A stretch of DNA of 64,000 bases from the NCBI GenBank assembly GCA_039105265.1, contig JAPFFF010000001.1, forward strand, positions 11,160,001 to 11,224,000, given 5' to 3'. Origin of the DNA: Tritrichomonas musculus (lineage: Eukaryota > Parabasalia > Tritrichomonadida > Tritrichomonadidae). The notes under the pieces were generated by a model. That model made no database searches. It was not told the origin of the DNA and was given only the letters and a program-made list of their open reading frames with translations. This document shows, one piece after another, positions 39,690-48,700 of this stretch (its first letter is position 1; each line of letters starts with the position of its first letter). A program made the translations under genes and the position numbers.

Positions 39690-39832
39690 CAATATCAAAC
39701 AATAAAAACATACCATTCAAAATAAAGCTGTCGATATATACGATGTATCTAACCGAGTTAAGTGATTTAATTTGATCATAGGACAAATTCATATTCAATC
39801 TAGTTAAATTGGAAAAAAAAAAAAAAAAAAAA

Positions 39833-40213
39833 ATGAAACTTCAAGATGAAATCAATCTGATCACCAAAGGATTTCAATTTAAATGCAATCAATTGGAAGA
39901 AGAAAACTCACAACTTAAATCAAAGATAAATAGAATTTCAGATGAAATCAAACAAAAAAATAATAAATCGAATGAAATTGAAAAAGAAGAATTTTATGAA
40001 AGTGCTAGTAATTTATTTAACTCAATAAATAGTAATGACAATGAATTATGTACTAACCAAAATTATTCTAATTCATTTGAATGTCATGAAAAACCAGATA
40101 TTTTTAAAAATTCTAGTAGTTTATTTAAATCGGGACATTTCAATGACAATGGACTAATTTTTAAATGGTTTTTACAACCTAGGATGTTGCTATCAAAGAG
40201 GACAAGGAGTTGA
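39833..40213 (+). pseudogene. truncated coiled-coil/Sel1-type gene, copy 1
   Basis: 126 codons from ATG (MKLQDEINLITKGFQF) directly after a run of about 20 adenines. Residues 1-60 form a coiled coil; then a Ser/Asn-rich part ends in WFLQPRMLLSKRTRS, which reads a Sel1 repeat in the wrong frame. Relative to copy 2, about 266 bases are missing directly after the stop (GAACAAAACTATTT is joined to GTGAAAATTTTACGG). It is a broken member of a host gene family; it could still make a short coiled-coil peptide. Confidence 0.6.
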
Positions 40214-40304
40214 ACAAAACTATTTGTGAAAATTTTACGGTAATTTGAACAATAAAAATTTATTACTATTTATGAAAACAATTGTTGAATAAAAACAAAT
40301 CAGC

Positions 40305-40344
<40 letters not shown>

Positions 40345-40597
40345 AGTAGTCATTGAAAAGCGTATCGTCAGACATTGAAAAAGTTGTGAATATGATTGAA
40401 AAGTTTATCGGTAGCTATTGAAAAAAAAAAAAAAAAAAATTATATATTAAATTAATTTATTTTAAATTGTCAGTTAAAAGAGTTTGAACTCCACGTAAAA
40501 TAATATTACTGGTAGTAATAAAAGCATCCACTTGTTGCGATTTATCAAGTAAACGATTAATTTGATCAGTATATTTTTCTATATAATTCAATTTTCT

Positions 40598-41207
40598 GGT
40601 AGATCGTAAAATGCCTTTTTTTCCGAGATTTTCCTCTCAATTTTTTGAATATTTTTTAATCGTTTTCATAATGGCTGTTTATAATAATTTTTATTGATTC
40701 TATGTAAGCCCACGGTATGTTATTTCACTATTCTTTTCGGAAAACAGCATCAATTGGTTAGAAACAAGCTGATATATGGGACTGAAAGATTGGCAGCTAT
40801 CCCACATTTGATATTCTTTGTCATTTAATATTTATATAGTAAACGTTTTTTAAATTCAAATTAGCCATCAAAGCATGCTTTATGCAACGATTTTGCTCCT
40901 TTATAATGAAAATTAAAAAGAATTGAAGCTATTGTAACACATATATTTCAATATTAGTAATAAGTCACAGAATTTTTATTGCCCAGCTGTTTGATTTTGC
41001 ATCATTCCCAAAAAAGCTAAAAAGGCTTTGAAAAAACTATACTTTATTATAATAAATATTTCTTTTTTACATTATTTATATTTATGTCATTTTACTCCAT
41101 TAAAATTTCTGAAATAAAATCTCGGAAAAAAGGGAAAAAATTGTGAGTAAAAACTTTTTCAAAGCGTTTGAGAGAAAATCTCGGAAAAAAGGGAAAAAAA
41201 AAATCTA
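40598..41207. mobile_element. 610-bp inverted-repeat DNA element with 10-bp target duplication (Mutator-like size)
   Basis: Comparison with the undisturbed copy at 43669-45033 shows an insertion here. The target TCAATTTTCT is present once in the empty site and twice around the insertion (40588-40597 and 41208-41217). The ends are inverted repeats: TAGAT...CCTTTTTTTCCGAGATTTTC on the left and its partner GAAAATCTCGGAAAAAAGGG on the right, about 45 bases with differences. A second copy of AAATCTCGGAAAAAAGGG lies inside the right end (about 41119). A 9-11-bp target duplication is typical of Mutator-like (MULE) elements, which are known in Trichomonas. The interior has no transposase frame, so the element is non-autonomous. 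Confidence 0.8.
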
Positions 41208-42357
41208 TCAATTTTCTAGTTAAATTTTCAATTTGTTCTGAATTATGTACATAAGAAGATTTATATTTTTCATTAAGTTGATTTATTGTTTCGTATAATG
41301 AACTGAATCTTGAATTAGCGTCGTCTTGTTGCTTTTTTATAATTTCATGTAAAACATCAAATTTATCTTCAAGTGCCTTAAAAGATTTATTCATTTTTTT
41401 TTCATAATTCATCACGTTTCTTGCGTATTCTCTATAGAGATTACTAAACTGATTAAAGCTATTTTCAAACCTTTTAATTAAATTTTTATAATCAACCTCT
41501 AATTTCCTGTATAACTTATCACAGGTATCTTCAGTAGATTTAGCATAATCGTGCAATTTTTTATTTTCAGTTTGCTGAACTTCAAATTTGTTTTCGAACT
41601 GGCTGATTTTATCGTCAAATTTGTTTTCTAACTGGCTGATTTTATCGTCAAATTTGTTTTCTAACTGGCTGATTTTATCGTCAAATTTGTTTTCCAACAG
41701 GCTGATTTTATCGTCAAATTTGTTTTCCAACTGGCTGATTTTATCGTCAAATTTGTTTTCCAACCGGCTGATTTTATCGTCAAATTTGTTTTCTAACTGG
41801 CTGATTTTATCGTCAAATTTGTTTTCTAACTTGGAGATATTATCACTTTGACTTTCTATCTGTTTTCTTATATCTGAAAGAATATCAAGAATCTTATCAG
41901 AGTCATTTTTGTCTGAGTTCTCATTCTGATTTTGTTGGTTGTTTTGAGTATTTGTATTGTTTTGTTCTGATGCATTATTTGTAAAGTTATCTGATATTAT
42001 ATCATTCTGATTATTTTCATCTTTTTTGTCTGAGTTATCATTCTGATTTTGTTGGTTGTTTTGAGTATTTGTATTGTTTTGTTCTGATGCATTATTTGTA
42101 AAGTTATCTGATATTATATCATTCTGATTATTTTCATCTTTTTTGTCTGAGTTCTCATTCTGATTTTGTTGGTTGTTTTGAGTATTTGTATTGTTTTGTT
42201 CTGATGCATTATTTGTAAAGTTATCTGATATTATATCATTCTGATTATTTTCATCTTTTTTGCCTGAGTTATCATTCTGATGTGGTTGGCTGCTTTGAGT
42301 ATTTAGATCATCAACAGTTTTGGAACCTTGCTTAGTATCTTTATTGATTGAGCTCAT
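41092..42357 (-). CDS. hendecad coiled-coil protein, copy A, with element-derived C-terminus
   Basis: 421 codons from ATG at 42357. Residues 1-150 carry a 39-residue Asn/Asp-rich repeat (core NQNDIISDNFTNNASEQNN; three copies here). Residues 165-260 are an 11-residue repeat, ENKFDDKISQL, of seven or eight copies, and the rest is heptad coiled coil. The frame then runs into the 610-bp insertion and ends with about 40 new residues (FFFPFFPRFSLKRFEKVF) before TAA at 41092. The original C-terminus is still present beyond the insertion (to 40457) but is cut off. TCATATT, an initiator-like sequence, lies about 11 bases before the ATG, with TTACGTTTAA further upstream. A cytoskeletal role is only a guess. 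Confidence 0.65.
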   Translation of the reverse strand: MSSINKDTKQGSKTVDDLNTQSSQPHQNDNSGKKDENNQNDIISDNFTNNASEQNNTNTQNNQQNQNENSDKKDENNQNDIISDNFTNNASEQNNTNTQNNQQNQNDNSDKKDENNQNDIISDNFTNNASEQNNTNTQNNQQNQNENSDKNDSDKILDILSDIRKQIESQSDNISKLENKFDDKISQLENKFDDKISRLENKFDDKISQLENKFDDKISLLENKFDDKISQLENKFDDKISQLENKFDDKISQFENKFEVQQTENKKLHDYAKSTEDTCDKLYRKLEVDYKNLIKRFENSFNQFSNLYREYARNVMNYEKKMNKSFKALEDKFDVLHEIIKKQQDDANSRFSSLYETINQLNEKYKSSYVHNSEQIENLTRKLIDFFFPFFPRFSLKRFEKVFTHNFFPFFRDFISEILME

Positions 42358-42772
42358 TAGTAAAATATGAGTTAAACGTAATTATTTATTTGAAAAGGAA
42401 CAAGGCAAATGCAAAAGAGACATTTACTGGAAATATACGTTTAAAGCATTTATGTAAATATTGCTTTAATAAGATAGAATAGAACAAAGAGTTTGCTGCA
42501 AAAGTGTATTGAAAAAAATTGTTTATTTAAAATATATAAAGAATGGTCCAATGTATCTAGATGATGTAATATAAAATAAAAAAATGTCAAATTTTGAGTA
42601 TATATTTAGTTAGCTGCATTGAAAACAAATATCAAACAATAAAAACATACCATTCAAAATAAAGCTGTCGATATATACGATGTATCTAACCGAGTTAAGT
42701 GATTTAATTTGATCATAGGACAAATTCATATTCAATCTAGTTAAATTGGAAAAAAAAAAAAAAAAAAAAAAA

Positions 42773-43250
42773 ATGAAACTTCAAGATGAAATCAATCTGA
42801 TCACCAAAGGATTTCAATTTAAATGCAATCAATTGGAAGAAGAAAACTCACAACTTAAATCAAAGATAAATAGAATTTCAGATGAAATCAAACAAAAAAA
42901 TAATAAATCGAATGAAATTGAAAAAGAAGAATTTTATGAAAGTGCTAGTAATTTATTTAACTCAATAAATAGTAATGACAATGAATTATGTACTAACCAA
43001 AATTATTCTAATTCATTTGAATGTCATGAAAAACCAGATATTTTTAAAAATTCTAGTAGTTTATTTAAATCGGGACATTTCAATGACAATGGACTAATTT
43101 TTAAATGGTTTTTACAACCTAGGATGTTGCTATCAAAGAGGACAAGGAGTTGAACAAAACTATTTTGAAGCATTTAAATGTTATAAAAAAGCAGCTGAAT
43201 TAAACAATTCAGAAGCAATGAACAATTTAGGATGTTTATACAGATGGTGA
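42773..43250 (+). pseudogene. coiled-coil/Sel1-repeat gene, copy 2, frame broken
   Basis: ATG at 42773 follows a ~23-base adenine run and opens 126 codons identical to copy 1, ending at 43153. The Sel1 repeat continues in another frame: NLGCCYQRGQGVEQNYFEAF and KCYKKAAELNNSEAMNNLGC, to a TGA at 43248-43250. The coiled-coil start and Sel1 part were thus once one protein, and a small insertion or deletion around 43095-43110 separates them. Sel1 repeats are helical adaptor modules, very numerous in trichomonads. The remaining Sel1 array is short, so the gene was already truncated before duplication. Confidence 0.65.
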
Positions 43251-43508
43251 TATAATACTGAGTGGTGATTTAATTGTGAATGTTTTTTTCTTTAACTTCA
43301 AATAGTAATAACTCAAGATATAATTATTTTGGGATAAATATATTTATCAAGATGCATAATAAATAATTTCTGGAAGAAGAAATTAATCCATTTGAATAAT
43401 TAAAAAGAATGCCTGCTTTAAAATTAATTGTGAAAATTTTACGGTAATTTGAACAATAAAAATTTATTACTATTTATGAAAACAATTGTTGAATAAAAAC
43501 AAATCAGC

Positions 43509-43546
<38 letters not shown>

Positions 43547-43622
43547 AGTAGTCATTGAAAAGCGTATCGTCAGACATTGAAAAAGTTGTGAATATGATTG
43601 AAAAGTTTATCGGTAGCTATTG

Positions 43623-43653
<31 letters not shown>

Positions 43654-43668
43654 ATATATTAAATTAAT

Positions 43669-45033
43669 TTATTTTAAATTGTCAGTTAAAAGAGTTTGAA
43701 CTCCACGTAAAATAATATTACTGGTAGTAATAAAAGCATCCACTTGTTGCGATTTATCAAGTAAACGATTAATTTGATCAGTATATTTTTCTATATAATT
43801 CAATTTTCTAGTTAAATTTTCAATTTGTTCTGAATTATGTACATAAGAAGATTTATATTTTTCATTAAGTTGATTTATTGTTTCGTATAATGAACTGAAT
43901 CTTGAATTAGCGTCGTCTTGTTGCTTTTTTATAATTTCATGTAAAACATCAAATTTATCTTCAAGTGCCTTAAAAGATTTATTCATTTTTTTTTCATAAT
44001 TCATCACGTTTCTTGCGTATTCTCTATAGAGATTACTAAACTGATTAAAGCTATTTTCAAACCTTTTAATTAAATTTTTATAATCAACCTCTAATTTCCT
44101 GTATAACTTATCACAGGTATCTTCAGTAGATTTAGCATAATCGTGCAATTTTTTATTTTCAGTTTGCTGAACTTCAAATTTGTTTTCGAACTGGCTGATT
44201 TTATCGTCAAATTTGTTTTCTAACTGGCTGATTTTATCGTCAAATTTGTTTTCTAACTGGCTGATTTTATCGTCAAATTTGTTTTCCAACAGGCTGATTT
44301 TATCGTCAAATTTGTTTTCCAACTGGCTGATTTTATCGTCAAATTTGTTTTCCAACCGGCTGATTTTATCGTCAAATTTGTTTTCTAACTTGGAGATATT
44401 ATCACTTTGACTTTCTATCTGTTTTCTTATATCTGAAAGAATATCAAGAATCTTATCAGAGTCATTTTTGTCTGAGTTATCATTCTGATTTTGTTGGTTG
44501 TTTTGAGTATTTGTATTGTTTTGTTCTGATGCATTATTTGTAAAGTTATCTGATATTATATCATTCTGATTATTTTCATCTTTTTTGTCTGAGTTATCAT
44601 TCTGATTTTGTTGGTTGTTTTGAGTATTTGTATTGTTTTGTTCTGATGCATTATTTGTAAAGTTATCTGATATTATATCATTCTGATTATTTTCATCTTT
44701 TTTGTCTGAGTTATCATTCTGATTTTGTTGGTTGTTTTGAGTATTTGTATTGTTTTGTTCTGATGCATTATTTGTAAAGTTATCTGATATTATATCATTC
44801 TGATTATTTTCATCTTTTTTGTCTGAGTTATCACTCTGATTTTGTTGGTTGTTTTGAGTATTTGTATTGTTTTGTTCTGATGCATTATTTGTAAAGTTAT
44901 CTGATATTATATCATTCTGATTATTTTCATCTTTTTTGCCTGAGTTATCATTCTGATGTGGTTGGCTGCTTTGAGTATTTAGATCATCAACAGTTTTGGA
45001 ACCTTGCTTAGTATCTTTATTGATTGAGCTCAT
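43669..45033 (-). CDS. hendecad coiled-coil protein, copy B (intact)
   Basis: 454 codons from ATG at 45033 (MSSINKDTKQGSK). Residues 1-195 hold four copies of the 39-residue Asn/Asp-rich unit, 210-285 six copies of the 11-residue unit ENKFDDKISQL, and 290-454 a long coiled coil with a hydrophobic end (ITTSNIILRGVQTLLTDNLK). The 11-residue periodicity is that of a hendecad, which packs as a nearly straight or slightly right-handed coiled coil. Its paralogue (copy A) is disrupted. The promoter region is identical to that of copy A (TCATATT initiator-like, TTACGTTTAA). No transmembrane segment or enzyme motif. Family not recognised. Confidence 0.75.
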   Translation of the reverse strand: MSSINKDTKQGSKTVDDLNTQSSQPHQNDNSGKKDENNQNDIISDNFTNNASEQNNTNTQNNQQNQSDNSDKKDENNQNDIISDNFTNNASEQNNTNTQNNQQNQNDNSDKKDENNQNDIISDNFTNNASEQNNTNTQNNQQNQNDNSDKKDENNQNDIISDNFTNNASEQNNTNTQNNQQNQNDNSDKNDSDKILDILSDIRKQIESQSDNISKLENKFDDKISRLENKFDDKISQLENKFDDKISLLENKFDDKISQLENKFDDKISQLENKFDDKISQFENKFEVQQTENKKLHDYAKSTEDTCDKLYRKLEVDYKNLIKRFENSFNQFSNLYREYARNVMNYEKKMNKSFKALEDKFDVLHEIIKKQQDDANSRFSSLYETINQLNEKYKSSYVHNSEQIENLTRKLNYIEKYTDQINRLLDKSQQVDAFITTSNIILRGVQTLLTDNLK

Positions 45034-45446
45034 TAGTAAAATATGAGTTAAACGTAATTATTTATTTGAAAAGGAACAAGGCAAATGCAAAAGAGACATT
45101 TACTGGAAATATACGTTTAAAGCATTTATGTAAATATTGCTTTAATAAGATAGAATAGAACAAAGAGTTTGCTGCAAAAGTGTATTGAAAAAAATTGTTT
45201 ATTTAAAATATATAAAGAATGGTCCAATGTATCTAGATGATGTAATATAAAATAAAAAAATGTCAAATTTTGAGTATATATTTAGTTAGCTGCATTGAAA
45301 ACAAATATCAAACAATAAAAACATACCATTCAAAATAAAGCTGTCGATATATACGATGTATCTAACCGAGTTAAGTGATTTAATTTGATCATAGGACAAA
45401 TTCATATTCAATCTAGTTAAATTGGAAAAAAAAAAAAAAAAAAAAA

Positions 45447-45710
45447 ATGAAACTTCAAGATGAAATCAATCTGATCACCAAAGGATTTCAATTTAAATGC
45501 AATCAATTGGAAGAAGAAAACTCACAACTTAAATCAAAGATAAATAGAATTTCAGATGAAATCAAACAAAAAAATAATAAATCGAATGAAATTGAAAAAG
45601 AAGAATTTTATGAAAGTGCTAGTAATTTATTTAACTCAATAAATAGTAATGAAAACAAATGCAATGTCAAACCAAATTATTCAAAAGCATTTTTATATAA
45701 AATAAAATAA
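45447..45710 (+). pseudogene. truncated coiled-coil/Sel1-type gene, copy 3
   Basis: 87 codons. The first 68 are identical to copies 1 and 2; the sequence then departs at the edge of the duplication (NSNENKCNVKPNYSKAFLYK) and stops in an AAAAT-rich repeat. It faces the 3' end of the UBR-box gene, 66 bases away. Probably non-functional. Confidence 0.55.
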
Positions 45711-45775
45711 AAATAAAATAAAAGAGAGATGTTTTAAATTAAAAAACAAGAAGAATTACAAAAAAAAAAAAAATA

Positions 45776-48700
45776 TCATAAAAACGCAGACACGAATGGG
45801 TCTATGCCATTCATGTTAGGCGTTTTTTCCCAAATCGCTTTTTGCACAACTTGTTTGCAGTCGTTTGGCATGAGTTGGTAGTCTCTCCAGACGACTTCCC
45901 ACTGTGACTCATGTATATCGTTGTTGTTTATCATTTCGTTGAGTTGTTTTGCCCAGAGCATTGCGAATCTGTTTCTGTCCTTGGAGATCCTGCAAATCGC
46001 GCTTCTTGCTGCATTTCCGAGCTCTGGCTCGCGGTACATCACCCTCACGAGCTCCCTCACATTTTCGGTGTCAATGTCTGCCTGGTCGGCAACGATAGAG
46101 AGGATGCAATGAGAGCAAATTGTGTGGAGAACGTTGCCCGATCTTCTGTTGTCATCCACAAAGTCAAACAGGCTTGAGCTTGCAGTCCTCCAGTCGAAGT
46201 CCATGTGGCTGTTTGCAGGTATCTTCAGGAAGGTCGACATGTCAATGAAGTGAACATCAATTCTGTCGACCGTTAAGGATTGAGAGGAAGGACAATAGAA
46301 TTCAATAGTGTGAGTTGCACGTGACTTCACTTCACTCATTCTAAGTGGTATTGACACCCTCTCAAAAAGTGGAGTTGATCGTCCGTGGCAGATTACATAG
46401 GACCCCTTCGGTGGTGGGGTACTTTTAACCGTTATGCAGAAACCGACAATCAGCTGTGTCATATTCGTCGAGCTCACTTCAACAACTTTCGGAGTGTTAG
46501 GTGAAGTGAAATTTAAACGGTCACCATTGAAAAGTCTACAATTTTCTTGGTAGCCCGGCGCCTTCATCTGAACCGACGTGCTCATCACAGTCGACCTCGT
46601 CCAAAAAGTGGCAGGCACTCTGTACTGTATGTCTATTTCGCGGTCAGATTCTACCTCGCCGTACTTCAGGCTCGAAACAGTGCCACCGCTCTCAATTGCA
46701 TAGAAAAAGTTTCCTATTGAAAAAGTGGAGAGAATCTGCATTCTGTTCTCGAGGAGCGCGTTGATGGGCGTCCGCGCGTACTGGCTGTTGAGGGGCGCTA
46801 TTTCAATGCCGCCGTCGGTGAATTCAATGGAGACGAGCGAGCCCGAGTTTGGGTGCACGAAGATGTGGTATGCGCTGTTCGTTGGGAGAGTCTCGAGGAA
46901 GAAAAGCTCGCCTGGGAGTTGGTTGTAGTTGATTGAGATTGCTGACTTCGACTTTTGGAGAAGGAGGTCTTCCAGCCTGACTGTTTTCATGACCGCGCCT
47001 GGCCCTGTGATGAACAAGAGGTCTGATTCAGGGCAGTAAGAGATGATTGGCTGAAGAGGGATTCCGGGCATCTTCACAAAAAGTTTCGGCTTCTGAGTTC
47101 CATTGCCAGAATCCTCAAACATATTTTGAATTGCTATTTGGCCGGATGACAAAGCTAAGAAACCTATGCACTCGTTCTCGTGCTCGACGAAGACCGCAGA
47201 AGTGAAGCTGTCGTTAGAGTTGTTTGGCACGATGCACGAGATGGGAGCTATGCAGTCGGTTGGCACGTCGTAGACCTTCACGAAGTTGTTGCAGACGACT
47301 GCGATGTGGAGAGGCGCAAGAGGAATCCAATGGATAGAATTTAAGAAGATATTTGGCCCGAGAGAGTCCAGCATCAATTCGATCTCATTCATCAGTGAAA
47401 AAGTGCCATCACCCGGATTCAGCGTGTAGATGAGGGCCCTCCTCAGCGTGGCGACTGCAATGATGTTCGGATCAAGCGGCGAGAGCGAGATAGACAAGGC
47501 TGGCGCGGGTATAGCTATAGAGGAAGCCTCGCTGAGTGTCATGCTGCCATTTGAAGAGATTGAATTTGATTTGATCGTTGCTATTTTGAAGGACTTCAAT
47601 TTGGTCCCTTCTGCGACGATCAAAAATTCACCTGAAACAGCTGAAATTTTCAATGGAGAAACCGATAACCGCTTCGCTAGCTGCTGCTGATTCTCGTTCG
47701 CTTTGACGACTGCCGAGGCGATGTTCTTCGTGTCTGCGAGAGGAGAGGATGACGAGACAATCTTGTCGACTGGCATGAATGAAAAGTGGCTTTTAATCAC
47801 GCTGCACTTCTTCATTGTCTCAAGATTGAGCTCGTTGACGGGGACGCTGAGACTAGGCTGCTGCGGCTGAGCGATGCAGTCTTCATTACTGCTTGGCTGC
47901 GACTTCGAAAGGCTCAGAGCAAGCCTGACGAGAGTCTGAGATGAAACCCTCGCCTCGGCAGGAGTGCCTGGCACATAAGGAACGTAGGAGACGCTTTCTG
48001 GAAGCTGCTGAGGAACCTGGAGAAGGTCTCCGCTTTCAAGATGCTTCGACATGCATGCGCAGCCTCTTCCATTGTTAAAGCAGCTGCAGGACGAGCTTGC
48101 ATCTGTGATCTCGACGTATCCAACGAAGGCGACATCGTGAAGGGCATGACAGGTGAGTGCGCAGCTTTGGCAAATCCCCGAGAGTCCGCACGTGTTGCAG
48201 CAGAAGAGAGGCAATGATGCATTCTTGCTTTTCACCGGTGACGAAGAAGGACTTGCTGCTGGGCTTGTCGTTCTTGTCATAGAGAAAGTTGAATTAATAA
48301 TGGTTGCATTCATTCGCCTCATCTGATATCTTCTCTGATTGCTTTGTGGACTGCTGCTGCTGCTTGCTTGCTGTTCGCTGCTTTCATCCTGCTGTGGCAG
48401 TATTGCTGAACAGACAGGGACGGTTGTTGGCTGCTCCCAAGGATCAATGCTCTGCTGTAATGTTTCTTTTTGGTCTCGCTTTTGGTCTTCTTTCCAGGCT
48501 GTTTGGAATGGCTGGTTCAGTAACTTGTTTCTCTGATGGAAGAACTTAAAGAAAGGAAGCTTGTCTGTTACTTTCTTCAGGATAGCGATGAATGTGTTTG
48601 GCAGTTCTCCTGCAAAATGTGGAAGAGATTCAATGATGTCTACAACATCGTCAATTGTCGTCGGAATCGACTCAAGCACAGCCAAAACATTCGCACTCCG

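Larger units (their letters stand above)
39690..45655. repeat. tandem segmental duplication (two full units plus the start of a third)
   Basis: The unit begins with AATATCAAACAATAAAAACA, followed by a small plus-strand coiled-coil/Sel1-type frame, a poly(A)-rich spacer, a minus-strand coiled-coil gene read towards it, and about 270 bases of spacer. It starts at about 39690, 42627 and 45304. The ATGs of the plus frames lie at 39833, 42773 and 45447. Unit 1 differs from unit 2 by a ~266-base deletion in the plus gene, a 610-base insertion in the minus gene and different repeat numbers; otherwise the match is near-perfect. Unit 3 stops matching at about 45650. Confidence 0.9.

Noticed and set aside
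35725-40645. TCCTCTCAATTTT word at about 35729, 40632 and inverted at about 39337
   Set aside because: It resembles the arm of the 610-bp element, but the two outer matches are short and lack the rest of the arm; likely chance in AT-rich DNA.
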